NCBI GenBank assembly: GCA_046496745.1
Contig: JAWOGQ010000051.1
Location: 1-22,153, forward strand
Length of the DNA stretch: 22,153 nt
Reading direction: 5' to 3'
DNA from: JBNJGT01 sp046496745
Lineage (GTDB): Archaea; Nanobdellota; Nanobdellia; Woesearchaeales; JACJVW01
Positions within the stretch are counted from its first letter, which is position 1, and each line of letters opens with the position of its first letter. Under the pieces are notes generated by a model. That model was not told the DNA's origin. It saw nothing but the letters and a program-made list of their open reading frames with translations, and searched no databases. A program made the translations under genes and the position numbers. Positions 7,046-14,248 of the stretch are shown piece by piece.

Positions 7046-8040
7046 TGAAAATCTTCCAAGTTATTTTTTAGTTGATATCTGGGCAAGTGTATATCCAAAA
7101 ACTCTTCTTCCGCAGAAAAACTTACGCTCACCGAGGGTAGACCTTTGATATGGATACCAAAGCCCACATGCGGATCATTGTTATGCCATTCTGTACCTGC
7201 TCCGCCGAACAATGTCAGATGAGGCAGGAATGCAGTAACCTCTCCCATGAGATTGTCTCCTGAGACCCCTCCCTTGAATGCAGCAGATATCTCATCTGTA
7301 TAGCCAGGATGGTTTCCTGAAGCCCTGAGCCTGTCATAAGCTGCAAGCTCTTCCAGGTGATACTTTTTTCCCTGTCCAAAACCTGCAGAAACAAGCACTC
7401 CTGGTTCACCATCATAATCAAAAAGCAACCCCATTTGATCCATTGCCTTTACATAAGATGCATCAAGAGTTTCGTGTCTTGTTCCCAGGCTGAAATAGTC
7501 ATCAGAAGACATGCGTGAAACAGATGCAGAGGTATACTCCTCATCATTGATATCCTCCCCATGCCCTACTGAGAACTTGGTGTTTCCTTCACTGACAGAC
7601 ACATCCTGTGCCTTAGTTCCCAGTCTGGCCTCAAGTGTATAATCCGGATCAACAGTATGCCTTACTTCAACCTGTAGCCCGCTTCCAACAGCATAACCTG
7701 CGCTACCCGAATTTGACCAGTTTCTTTGGTTCTGTCTTCGCTGCTTGTCATTGTGTAGTTTCACATAAGCAATAAGACGGTCACTCTCCTCGTCAGGCAA
7801 GGCAACATCCTTGGTCTCCTCTTTGGATATGAATCTCAGATAGCCCGTTCCTTCCTTGGTGTAGAGCCTTACGCATTCAAACCCTTCAGTATCCCCTACG
7901 ATATCACCTATCTTCTCATGAGATAGCTCAGCCTTTGTTAGCTGATAGGGCTGCTGTACCTTGAACTGGGTCTGTGCATATGCAGCCCCGGCAAAAGTGA
8001 GCATGGCTAGTCCTGTGACGAAAGCCTTTCGAAATCCCAT
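7042..8040 (-). CDS. Secreted beta-strand-rich protein of unknown family, possible beta-barrel
   Basis: 332 residues with a clean signal peptide: M-G-F-R-K, hydrophobic core, then A-Y-A|Q with likely cleavage after residue 22. The first about 85 mature residues are mixed and end in a charged helix. From about residue 110 the sequence is dominated by short strands with alternating hydrophobic and polar residues, separated by Gly/Asp/Asn turns (for example G-L-Q-V-E-V-R-H, Y-T-L-E-A-R-L-G and G-I-H-I-K-G-L-P-S-V-S-V-S-F-S). Amphipathic strands plus small turns are what a beta-barrel or beta-sandwich looks like. There is no typical C-terminal aromatic beta-signal. I recognise no family. An AGGAGAAGGGGGG tract precedes the ATG, and the gene overlaps both neighbours in the same operon. 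Confidence 0.75.
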   Translation of the reverse strand: MGFRKAFVTGLAMLTFAGAAYAQTQFKVQQPYQLTKAELSHEKIGDIVGDTEGFECVRLYTKEGTGYLRFISKEETKDVALPDEESDRLIAYVKLHNDKQRRQNQRNWSNSGSAGYAVGSGLQVEVRHTVDPDYTLEARLGTKAQDVSVSEGNTKFSVGHGEDINDEEYTSASVSRMSSDDYFSLGTRHETLDASYVKAMDQMGLLFDYDGEPGVLVSAGFGQGKKYHLEELAAYDRLRASGNHPGYTDEISAAFKGGVSGDNLMGEVTAFLPHLTLFGGAGTEWHNNDPHVGFGIHIKGLPSVSVSFSAEEEFLDIHLPRYQLKNNLEDFQ

Positions 8041-9005
8041 TTTCCCCCCTTCTCCTGCAATGCATCCAGGCGTGATTGTGCATATCCCTCATAGCGTGAA
8101 GCACCATAGATAGCAATTATCTCCTGATAGGTACGTCGTGCCATGGTATAAGCTGCTTCCCTCACAGTTTTGACAGGCTTTTCCTTTTCCAGCAGATCTG
8201 GTGTATCCTCGATACAATGCACAAGGTATTGCTTGAAATTAGCCTCTTTATCTACATCTGAAACCACTGACATAGTATGCTCATTGATTTGAAAATCTTC
8301 CATGAACCCTGTATCTGATATGTATGCCATCTTATCACCAAGCCTCTCCCATGCTACTGCATGCAATGCAAGCGCCTGCGGTGCGATAAAGCTGTCCTCA
8401 CAGGATTTTGCAACATAATCACTTGCCACAATTCCCTCCAGGCATTTATCCTTAAGATAGAAATTACGCTCTACTGTATTCAGGAGTGATTGATACTCTA
8501 TAGCTTTCATCTCATCCTGGAACCCCACAGGTGATCCGTCCCATCGTTCCTCTTCCTCAGACATCCTTTGGTGATAGTTTCGGTCGTTTATTGTGGGCGA
8601 TTCCATCATATCTTTAGCAACACGATATGTCTTTATATCTCCTTTTATCCTTTCAGCTTCGAGAGGATCGGAAGGCTCGATCTTTTCAAGGATATTTATT
8701 GCTTCATTAAAAGACTCATCCCTTGGCCCATCAAAAGAATATGACTGGGCAAGACAGGTCGCAATCATCCTCTCAACTACTGGTGAAGGATGGAGTACCT
8801 TGTAAGCTGTAAGCTTATCCCGAAGGTCTTCGTATTCTTCCAGGTCCGGCCTCTGCTTGTAATGGTTAGTGGTCTGCTGTTCCATGAAATCAGTACTGAG
8901 TTCCTCTATACCGCTGATAGTCCTTACTGGCTGGTTCGACGTAGCGCAGCCTGTACCGATCATTAGCGGTAAAGTTAGATAGAGTATAGGCTTTAGTATT
9001 TTCAT
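8007..9005 (-). CDS. Putative secreted lipoprotein, mostly helical, unknown family
   Basis: 332 residues from the ATG at 9005; the frame can be extended three codons to a TTG at 9014, but the TATA spacing favours the ATG (leaderless). The N-terminus M-K-I-L-K-P-I-L-Y-L-T-L-P-L-M-I-G-T-G-C20 is a short signal peptide ending in a single Cys. It resembles a lipobox, although the residue three before the Cys is Gly rather than Leu. The mature part is helix-rich and acidic, with repeated Leu/Ala/Tyr patterns suggesting TPR-like helical pairs, and no catalytic motif was found. It is the first gene of the secreted three-gene unit and overlaps the next gene by 34 bp. I infer it is anchored on the outer face of the membrane and works with the two proteins encoded after it. 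Confidence 0.75.
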   Translation of the reverse strand: MKILKPILYLTLPLMIGTGCATSNQPVRTISGIEELSTDFMEQQTTNHYKQRPDLEEYEDLRDKLTAYKVLHPSPVVERMIATCLAQSYSFDGPRDESFNEAINILEKIEPSDPLEAERIKGDIKTYRVAKDMMESPTINDRNYHQRMSEEEERWDGSPVGFQDEMKAIEYQSLLNTVERNFYLKDKCLEGIVASDYVAKSCEDSFIAPQALALHAVAWERLGDKMAYISDTGFMEDFQINEHTMSVVSDVDKEANFKQYLVHCIEDTPDLLEKEKPVKTVREAAYTMARRTYQEIIAIYGASRYEGYAQSRLDALQEKGGKWDFERLSSQD

Positions 9006-9026
9006 AGGATGCAAAAATGAAACAGG

Positions 9027-9036
9027 ATTTATAATA
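9027..9036 (-). promoter_or_regulatory. TATA box for the secreted-protein operon
   Basis: Minus strand reads TATTATAAAT, centred about 26 bp from the ATG at 9005. This predicts a leaderless mRNA starting at or next to the ATG and supports choosing that start over the upstream TTG. Confidence 0.6.
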
Positions 9037-9068
9037 GTTTCGTTGCGTAACTACTATTTGAAAGTAAC

Positions 9069-9197
9069 TCAGTTTTCGACGCGTCGTGTTTTTGCCCGCA
9101 TGAAAACTTGCTCACCACGATATTCTACCTGTTTTGTTATGATCCTGTCGTCTTGACATACCTGTATTTCAATAAAATCACTATGTATTCAAAACAC
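9069..9197 (-). pseudogene. Possible small relic or interrupted ORF in the 215-bp gap
   Basis: After an in-frame TGA, 39 codons read with coding-like composition (I-H-S-D-F-I-E-I-Q-V-C-Q-D-D-R-I-I-T-K-Q, then a charged tail rich in Arg and Lys) to a TGA at 9069. A GTG at 9197 lies two codons before the blocking TGA. Upstream, a TATA-like CTTTATAAAT on the minus strand overlaps the stop of the small membrane-protein gene (about 9223-9232), about 26-30 bp before that GTG. The 11-base tract GGGGTGTTTTG here is also found at the start of the permease gene near 4740. It may be a decayed small gene, a sequencing error at one codon, or chance. The rest of the gap (9006-9068) holds the lipoprotein promoter and a 10-bp palindrome. 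Confidence 0.2.
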
Positions 9198-9220
9198 CCC
9201 CGTAAACTATTCTCTCCGGG

Positions 9221-9394
9221 TCATTTATAAAGTTTCCTGTTAAGTTTTGGTATAAGAAATGCAACCACTGCCCCCAGTATGATCACTAGCCAGAAAGTTC
9301 CAACTGTAATGTATCCAGTCGCAAAAAGTACCAGATTAACTACAAGAATGCCTACAAACAATGCCCCTATAAATTTAATAAATCTTTCTTTCAT
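9221..9394 (-). CDS. Small two-helix membrane protein
   Basis: 57 residues beginning M-K-E-R-F-I-K-F from the ATG at 9394. The frame extends eight codons to a TTG at 9418, but that would overlap the predicted transcript start. Two hydrophobic helices (about residues 8-26 and 30-47) flank a short Gly-Thr turn, and both ends are basic (K-L-N-R-K-L-Y-K at the C-terminus), consistent with both termini on the cytoplasmic side. No family is recognised; such small double-spanning proteins are common and of unknown role. The gene is transcribed away from ZPR1 and probably shares its TATA region. Confidence 0.6.
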   Translation of the reverse strand: MKERFIKFIGALFVGILVVNLVLFATGYITVGTFWLVIILGAVVAFLIPKLNRKLYK

Positions 9395-9421
9395 ATAATA
9401 GGAATATTGTCGAACCAAAAA

Positions 9422-9431
9422 CTATTTATAA
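9422..9431. promoter_or_regulatory. Bidirectional TATA box between the small membrane protein and ZPR1
   Basis: ctatttataa reads as a TATA box on both strands. On the plus strand its centre is about 26 bp from the ATG at 9453, so the in-frame ATG at 9435 would be upstream of transcription and is unlikely to be used. On the minus strand the ATG at 9394 lies about 33 bp away, giving a leader of a few bases. Confidence 0.55.
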
Positions 9432-9452
9432 CTTATGAGAATATCCGGAATC

Positions 9453-9974
9453 ATGGAAGAACCAAACATGATTACTGAACAACCTTGCCCTATCTGCAAC
9501 AAGAATACTCTCACCCTGATGGAATCTGAGCGCGAGATCCCTTATTTTGGATTGGTCTACCTTTTTTCCATGGACTGTTCAAGTTGCAATTATCATAAGG
9601 CTGACGTCGAGCCAGCTGAAGAAAGAGAACCTGTCAGGTATACTCTGGAAGTAAATTCAGAAGAGGATCTCATGATAAGGATAGTGAAATCATCCACAGC
9701 AAAGATCAAGATACCACGTATCACCACTATCGACCCTGGAGAAGTCTCAAATGGATACATCACTAACGTCGAGGGTATCCTCAACCGTATCAAGCATCAG
9801 ATCGAGAGAGTAAAGGAAGAAGAAGAGGACAAGGACAAGCAGAAGAAAGCCAAAAACATGCTAAAGAAACTGCAGAAAGTCATGTGGGGCGAAGACTCAC
9901 TAAAGATAATTCTCGAGGACAAGAAAGGTCACAGCGCTATCATCTCTGATAAGGCTGAGATCAAGAAACTCTGA
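9453..9974 (+). CDS. ZPR1-related zinc-finger protein
   Basis: 173 residues from the ATG at 9453 (chosen by TATA spacing over 9435). The N-terminus carries a four-Cys zinc finger, C12-P-I-C15 and C42-S-S-C45, separated by a strand-rich segment (I-P-Y-F-G-L-V-Y-L-F), as in archaeal ZPR1 homologues. The middle is a beta-domain with R-Y-T-L-E-V and K-I-K-I-P-R-I-T-T-I-D-P-G, the most conserved part of the ZPR1 domain. A charged coiled segment and a final beta hairpin follow. Eukaryotic ZPR1 binds eEF1A and assists its folding; archaeal single-domain versions are presumed to interact with translation machinery but are little studied. It is convergent with the CorA gene, with two bases between the stops. 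Confidence 0.9.
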   Translation: MEEPNMITEQPCPICNKNTLTLMESEREIPYFGLVYLFSMDCSSCNYHKADVEPAEEREPVRYTLEVNSEEDLMIRIVKSSTAKIKIPRITTIDPGEVSNGYITNVEGILNRIKHQIERVKEEEEDKDKQKKAKNMLKKLQKVMWGEDSLKIILEDKKGHSAIISDKAEIKKL

Positions 9975-9976
9975 TT

Positions 9977-10894
9977 CTATATCCATTCCATTTTTCTCAT
10001 CAGGACTAGCGCAACTATTATCACACTGAACATTCCACCCATGACAACAGGAAAAGCACTTGAATTCTCCTGGAGCGGCAATGGTATGTTCATTCCATAG
10101 ATACCTGAAATAAGTGTTGGGATTGCAATTATTATCGCAAGGGCAGTAAGCCTTGTCATTGTCTTGTTCAGACGGTCAGTAGAAATTATTGACTGGATGT
10201 CAATCATGTTCATTATCAGCTCACGCTGTATCTTTTCAGTGTCAAGTATCTGCAGCTTATCGTAATAGAGCTCAGTGAAATTCTCCCGATCCTGTGCATT
10301 GAATATCTGATGGTGCGATTTCTTGAGCTGATTCAAGACCTCCAGATTAGCTATGATGGACTGATTGAAATAAGCGGATGTCAGGTTTGAATGGTAAAGA
10401 TCAAGGATCCTGCTTTGTTTTTCAGGATTCTTAAGTGTATCAAGATTACGGGCGATCTTTTCTATGAATGTAAGGTACTCATCATTGATAGCATCAAGCA
10501 CAGTGTAGAGGAATTTTCCGGCGCTCTTCAGGAAGTATGAATTACGTTTTCCTTTTTTCTCCAGTCGATCCAGTACTGTGTTCGGCTCTTCCTCTATGGT
10601 TATGATAAGATTGCCTATGATATAGAAATAGACAGACATCGTCAGGAGTTTTTCATCAAAACGATGTGGTGCATTATAGATCAGCTCAATATATTTTTTC
10701 CTGACCAGCCTGGGCCTTTCCTCCTCTTCAAGACTCTCCTGAAATTCTTCAAGGGGAATATTTGATATCTCAGAAAGCTTTACAAGCTCGCTTTCTTTCG
10801 GAGAGATAGAACGTATCCATGTGACCTCATTCTGGCGCAATGAATTAAGGCCAACACTCTTCAACCTATTCTTGACTGATTTGTATATGTACAT
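9977..10894 (-). CDS. corA: CorA-family divalent metal ion transporter
   Basis: About 305 residues. The large N-terminal part is a cytoplasmic domain with a long charged helix (about residues 150-220). Two C-terminal membrane helices follow, the first ending in the family hallmark Y-G-M-N (I-S-G-I-Y-G-M-N-I-P-L), which forms the periplasmic selectivity loop, and the second ending M-R-K-M-E-W-I. Members are homopentameric Mg2+ (or Co2+/Ni2+, Zn2+) channels. The ATG at 10894 is preceded by a GGTG SD-like site 6-10 bases upstream; a GTG three codons earlier is inside that site and less likely. It starts 17 bp after the L10e stop and is probably cotranscribed with it. Confidence 0.93.
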   Translation of the reverse strand: MYIYKSVKNRLKSVGLNSLRQNEVTWIRSISPKESELVKLSEISNIPLEEFQESLEEEERPRLVRKKYIELIYNAPHRFDEKLLTMSVYFYIIGNLIITIEEEPNTVLDRLEKKGKRNSYFLKSAGKFLYTVLDAINDEYLTFIEKIARNLDTLKNPEKQSRILDLYHSNLTSAYFNQSIIANLEVLNQLKKSHHQIFNAQDRENFTELYYDKLQILDTEKIQRELIMNMIDIQSIISTDRLNKTMTRLTALAIIIAIPTLISGIYGMNIPLPLQENSSAFPVVMGGMFSVIIVALVLMRKMEWI

Positions 10895-10911
10895 AATGAA
10901 CACCTGAGAAA

Positions 10912-11427
10912 CTAGTTCTCTTCAAGACGTGTCTTGAGAGGAAGCTTGTAAGTGAATCTTTTGAGTGCCTTCCTGGCAATTGGAAGATGGTTCTTGTCAA
11001 CCTTGAGTTCAGCGATTATCTGGTCCTCAGATATCTGGGCTGCAACTCCAACAGGCTTACCGAATGCTTTCTTCATACCAGTGCTCATCCTGTCCGCACC
11101 TGCTCCTGAAGCCAGTGGGTTCTCACGTAGTATATGATGTGGATATATCCTCATCTTGAAGAAGAAATTTGTCCTGCCAATCTGCTTTTCCAGTGTCCTG
11201 TTAGCAGTAAGCCTGGCTGATTCGATTGAGTTATGCCTTACCTGCATATTATCTAATGATTTAAGTAGTATGGTGTGCTGGAATTCCCTTTTCTGGTCTC
11301 CCATGGTATACTTTATTACCTTAGAATGTGGCCTTGCCCTTACAAATGCCTTGTTCCTGAATTTACTGATTCTTGTAAATGGCCTCTCCAGCCTTCTATA
11401 AGCACAAAACTTTCGCAACTTTGCCAT
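10912..11427 (-). CDS. rpl10e: Large-subunit ribosomal protein L10e (uL16 family)
   Basis: 171 residues, the usual archaeal size, starting M-A-K-L-R-K-F. Recognisable family segments include R-P-F-T-R-I-S, R-N-K-A-F-V-R-A-R-P, the long basic core around K-R-E-F-Q-H, R-I-Y-P-H-H-I-L-R-E-N (about 98-108), and the conserved loop A-S-G-A-G-A-D-R-M-S-T-G-M-K-K-A-F-G-K-P that reaches toward the tRNA-binding region of the large subunit. The open frame runs on to 11760, but that part is antisense to ispH and not coding. The TATA box at 11451-11459 is 26-28 bp upstream of the ATG at 11427, supporting this start and a leaderless mRNA. CorA follows in the same direction. Confidence 0.97.
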   Translation of the reverse strand: MAKLRKFCAYRRLERPFTRISKFRNKAFVRARPHSKVIKYTMGDQKREFQHTILLKSLDNMQVRHNSIESARLTANRTLEKQIGRTNFFFKMRIYPHHILRENPLASGAGADRMSTGMKKAFGKPVGVAAQISEDQIIAELKVDKNHLPIARKALKRFTYKLPLKTRLEEN

Positions 11428-11450
11428 TCTCTTTGGGAATAGGTCTCCTT

Positions 11451-11459
11451 TTTTAAAGG
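11451..11459 (-). promoter_or_regulatory. TATA box for L10e-CorA unit
   Basis: Minus strand reads CCTTTAAAA, centred about 28 bp before the L10e ATG, predicting a leaderless transcript. It lies back to back with the ispH TATA box 35 bp away on the other strand. Confidence 0.55.
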
Positions 11460-11487
11460 TTATGGTTTTTCCGTCCGAACTCGCAAT

Positions 11488-11497
11488 ACTTAAATAT
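11488..11497 (+). promoter_or_regulatory. TATA box for ispH
   Basis: acttaaatat is centred 26 bp upstream of the ATG at 11519. The spacing implies a leaderless mRNA and rules out the in-frame upstream Met at 11462 as the usual start. Confidence 0.6.
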
Positions 11498-11518
11498 TCC
11501 TTTAGGGCAGAAATTGTC

Positions 11519-12280
11519 ATGAAAATATCAATTGCCAGGAATTGCGGGTTTTGTTCAGGTGTCAGGAGAGCAATCGACATTGCAAGGAATAATGCTCCTG
11601 CCCATACACTCGGCCCTTTGGTCCATAACAAGAGAGTGATATCCCAACTCGAAGAGATAGGTGTCCATGTGACAGAATCTCCAGATATTGATGGAACAAT
11701 CATCACCCGGGCGCACGGCACACCAAAAGAAGAGATAAGAGAAGGCATGGTTGATGCCACCTGTCCCGGGGTATACAGCCTTCACCAGGCAGCACTTGAA
11801 TTTGAAGAGAAGGGTTATCATGTCCTTGTCTATGGTGATAAGGATCATGCAGAGATGAAAGCCCTTATAAGCTATCTTCATGATGCAGAAGTCACAAAAG
11901 ACCCTCTAGCATATGATAAGCCTGTAGCCTGCGTCTCACAGACCACCATGAACCCAGGCATGTTCAGGGCATTTGTGGATGATATCAAGAGGTTGAACCC
12001 TAAAGCCGTGCACAAGGATACAATCTGCCGGGCGACCCAGAAGAGACAGAGAGCTGCAATAGACCTTGCAAAGAAAGTTGATCTCATGATAGTCATAGGA
12101 GGCTTTCACAGCTCAAACACCTGCAAGCTTGCAGAGGTCTGCAAACCTTATTGCCCCACTTACCACATAGAATCAGGCATTCCTGATGAGGTCTGGAAAG
12201 CAGGACATGTGGGGATTACAGCCGGAGCATCTACTCCGGATGAGCAGATCCAGGAAGTATGCCAGATTCTCCAAAAATAA
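11519..12280 (+). CDS. ispH: 4-hydroxy-3-methylbut-2-enyl diphosphate reductase (IspH/LytB)
   Basis: Last enzyme of the methylerythritol phosphate (MEP) isoprenoid pathway: a [4Fe-4S] protein converting HMBPP to IPP and DMAPP. The 253 residues keep all key positions: cluster cysteines Cys12 (C-G-F-C-S-G-V), Cys82 (D-A-T-C-P-G-V) and Cys170 (D-T-I-C-R-A-T-Q-K-R-Q), diphosphate-binding His36 (V-H-N) and His66 (R-A-H-G), the catalytic H110-A-E112, Thr143 in S-Q-T-T, and H-S-S-N (197-200). It is shorter than the E. coli protein (316) but complete. Most archaea make isoprenoids by mevalonate and lack IspH, so this suggests bacterial origin or a partial MEP route. No other MEP gene is in the window. 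DphB follows from its own promoter. Confidence 0.95.
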   Translation: MKISIARNCGFCSGVRRAIDIARNNAPAHTLGPLVHNKRVISQLEEIGVHVTESPDIDGTIITRAHGTPKEEIREGMVDATCPGVYSLHQAALEFEEKGYHVLVYGDKDHAEMKALISYLHDAEVTKDPLAYDKPVACVSQTTMNPGMFRAFVDDIKRLNPKAVHKDTICRATQKRQRAAIDLAKKVDLMIVIGGFHSSNTCKLAEVCKPYCPTYHIESGIPDEVWKAGHVGITAGASTPDEQIQEVCQILQK

Positions 12281-12288
12281 TTTAAAGC
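12279..12288 (+). promoter_or_regulatory. TATA box for dphB
   Basis: aatttaaagc overlaps the ispH stop codon and is centred 26 bp before the ATG at 12309, implying a leaderless mRNA for dphB. Confidence 0.55.
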
Positions 12289-12308
12289 CATCACCTTTCT
12301 CAAAGCAA

Positions 12309-13022
12309 ATGCTCTACATGATAGGAATAGGGTTGCATGACCCAAAAGACATCACTTTCAAAGGCCTTGAAGCGATAAAAAAAGCAAGCCGGGTCTACTT
12401 AGAATACTATACCTCAAAATATGCAGACATTGATGAACTACGCTCCTTTACAGGAAAGGATATAATCCTTGCAGACAGGGACATGGTTGAATCAGGCACA
12501 GAATCAATCTTAAAGGACGCTGACAAGATAGACATAGCCTTCCTTGTGATCGGAGACCCTTTTGCAGCAACAACCCACATAGGCCTCAAACTGGAAGCAG
12601 AAGAGAAAGGCATCCCAGTGAATGTTATACACAATGCATCCGTTCTGACAGCCATAGGGATAACCGGCCTTGAACTCTACAAGTTCGGCAAGGTGACAAG
12701 CATACCTTTTGGCTATGAAGAGGTCACAGCACCTCTTGAGGTCTGCAGGAAAAACCAGCAGCTGGGGCTCCATACACTTTTCCTTCTGGATCTTGATCCA
12801 ATGAATGATCGTTTCATGACAATAAATGAGGCATGCGGATATCTGGAGCCTATTGAACCGTCTGTTGCGATAGGTTGTGCAGGTCTTGGTGCAGATAATC
12901 CTGAAATAGTATCAGGCACCCTAAAAGAACTTCAAGCCCATAAATTCTTCCTGTTCCCTCAATGCCTGATAATACCAGGCAATCTCCATTTCATGGAGGA
13001 GGATGCGCTTAATAGAAACTGA
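12309..13022 (+). CDS. dphB: Diphthine synthase (diphthamide biosynthesis methyltransferase)
   Basis: SAM-dependent methyltransferase that methylates the 3-amino-3-carboxypropyl-His of elongation factor 2 during diphthamide synthesis, an archaeal and eukaryotic marker. 237 residues of the tetrapyrrole-methylase-like fold. Motifs: the N-terminal strand M-I-G-I-G-L with H-D-P-K-D-I-T (about 4-15), L-E-Y-Y-T-S (about 30-36), V-I-G-D-P-F-A-A-T-T-H (about 79-90, the SAM-binding G-D-P loop), V-I-H-N-A-S-V-L-T-A-I-G (about 104-115), and I-P-F-G-Y near 138. The start at 12309 gives the normal N-terminus; the longer open frame back to 12186 overlaps ispH and has no family similarity. Its end overlaps the convergent unknown gene by 14 bp. 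Confidence 0.97.
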   Translation: MLYMIGIGLHDPKDITFKGLEAIKKASRVYLEYYTSKYADIDELRSFTGKDIILADRDMVESGTESILKDADKIDIAFLVIGDPFAATTHIGLKLEAEEKGIPVNVIHNASVLTAIGITGLELYKFGKVTSIPFGYEEVTAPLEVCRKNQQLGLHTLFLLDLDPMNDRFMTINEACGYLEPIEPSVAIGCAGLGADNPEIVSGTLKELQAHKFFLFPQCLIIPGNLHFMEEDALNRN

Positions 13023-14112
13023 CTCCCAGATGATCAAGGATCTCCTGCTGCGCATCCAAGAGTGTTGGGTCCGACTTTGAAACCCTCAGTGTGACATGAT
13101 ACTGGTTCTTTCGTGATATATAAAAACAATTACGCACCTGTTCCTCATCACGCTGGACTGCTTCAAGGTATTTCACATCCCCTATTGCCGGAAAATCAGG
13201 AAGGTCTTGTGATGAGTATTTTACTCCGTCCCTTCTTGTCCTGAACCTGCAGAGTGATAGATAATTTACATACTCTCTTGCCATATCAGAAACATCAAAC
13301 TCTGATTGGTCCTTCTTCACCCCAAACACGCGGCCTACAGAATAAACCCTGTCCATCAGCCTTGGATTTTCCAGTGCCTGCTTCATCAGATCACCAAGCC
13401 AGTTCTCAACCATAGGTTCATCGACACTTGCCCTGCAGTATCTCTCGTCAGGCCTTACCTCCTCTAGCATGCATGCCCCTGTCCTGAATCGATTGAGCAG
13501 ATCAGAAGAATCACTGTAGAAACCCATGATATGACTATCACCCCTCCAGTTATTCTTTAGCCCCATAGGCCCGCATAATCCTTCGGCAACATGAAACTCC
13601 TCAGGTGACAATCCAAGGATCTGGTTATCCGCATCAAACCATTCCCTGATCGTATCATAATCACTCCTTGAAAACCTTACCTTCCTGTTTTCAAGCCCCA
13701 GTTCAGATGCAATTTTTCCCATCGCACCGGAATACGCCTCAGAACCCAGAAGCTCTACCCTGTCTTTTGTGTATAGAAGCCTTAATTTTTCCTTTGCAAT
13801 CAGTCCAAGAGGATTATCCTGCTTTTGGGGGATGAACACATCAGATGTCACTCCTGACTCTATACAGGATGCATACCTGAACGGAAGATCAGCAACCATG
13901 AAATCATCAAGAGTAAAGACAACATCAATCTTCCTTTCTGCTTTTTTCTCCTTGTAAAGCCTCTCCATGAGATCCCTGTCTATATTATCGACAACAATAT
14001 TTATGTCAAGATAATCATCACCATGGGTCATTGATGCTCTTCCTGAAGGAAGCCTGATCCGGTTGTCAAACTCCTCAATTTTTGCCTTCTCTAAAAGATC
14101 CCAGAACTTCAT
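13009..14112 (-). CDS. Unknown 367-residue soluble protein
   Basis: No recognised family. I took the ATG at 14112 (M-K-F-W-D-L-L-E-K), because a TATA box is centred 26-28 bp upstream; the frame opens further to 14211 but that part would be untranscribed. The N-terminal third alternates strands and helices with a short acidic motif, T-H-G-D-D-Y-L-D-I-N-I-V-V-D, and later I-D-V-V-F-T-L-D-D-F. The Asp pairs could bind a metal, but the spacing is not that of a familiar nucleotidyltransferase or nuclease. The centre is charged and helical with a Gly-rich L-C-G-P-M-G-L-K, and the C-terminus ends in a ferredoxin-like strand-helix pattern (Q-Y-H-V-T-L-R-V-S). No signal peptide or membrane helix. Its 3' end overlaps dphB on the opposite strand. 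Confidence 0.8.
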   Translation of the reverse strand: MKFWDLLEKAKIEEFDNRIRLPSGRASMTHGDDYLDINIVVDNIDRDLMERLYKEKKAERKIDVVFTLDDFMVADLPFRYASCIESGVTSDVFIPQKQDNPLGLIAKEKLRLLYTKDRVELLGSEAYSGAMGKIASELGLENRKVRFSRSDYDTIREWFDADNQILGLSPEEFHVAEGLCGPMGLKNNWRGDSHIMGFYSDSSDLLNRFRTGACMLEEVRPDERYCRASVDEPMVENWLGDLMKQALENPRLMDRVYSVGRVFGVKKDQSEFDVSDMAREYVNYLSLCRFRTRRDGVKYSSQDLPDFPAIGDVKYLEAVQRDEEQVRNCFYISRKNQYHVTLRVSKSDPTLLDAQQEILDHLGVSFY

Positions 14113-14134
14113 GAAAATTTGGAGATTACGTACC

Positions 14135-14144
14135 CTATTTAAAA
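14135..14144 (-). promoter_or_regulatory. TATA box for the unknown 367-residue gene
   Basis: Minus strand TTTTAAATAG is centred about 27 bp before the ATG at 14112. This spacing is the reason for rejecting the longer reading frame. Confidence 0.5.
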
Positions 14145-14214
14145 CCACCTGGATAAGGTTTTTTCTAAATGGTAAGTCGATCCCAGAATTGTCAAAAACT
14201 CCAAAAAACACAAA

Positions 14215-14224
14215 GCTTTAAAAA
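14215..14224 (+). promoter_or_regulatory. TATA box for aIF1A
   Basis: gctttaaaaa lies 25-34 bp upstream of the aIF1A ATG at 14249, implying a leaderless or nearly leaderless mRNA. Confidence 0.5.
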
Positions 14225-14248
14225 AAACCTTTAACCCACTACACTTAG

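Noticed and set aside
9077..9086. CGACGCGTCG palindrome as an operator or att site
   Set aside because: A single 10-bp palindrome about 45 bp upstream of the lipoprotein TATA box with no partner copy; too little to call.
11428..11760. Extension of the L10e frame upstream of its ATG
   Set aside because: It runs antisense through ispH, and the family N-terminus M-A-K-L-R-K with a TATA box at the right distance starts at 11427.
12186..12308. Upstream extension of the DphB frame
   Set aside because: It lies within ispH in another frame, and the conserved DphB N-terminus begins at the leaderless ATG at 12309.
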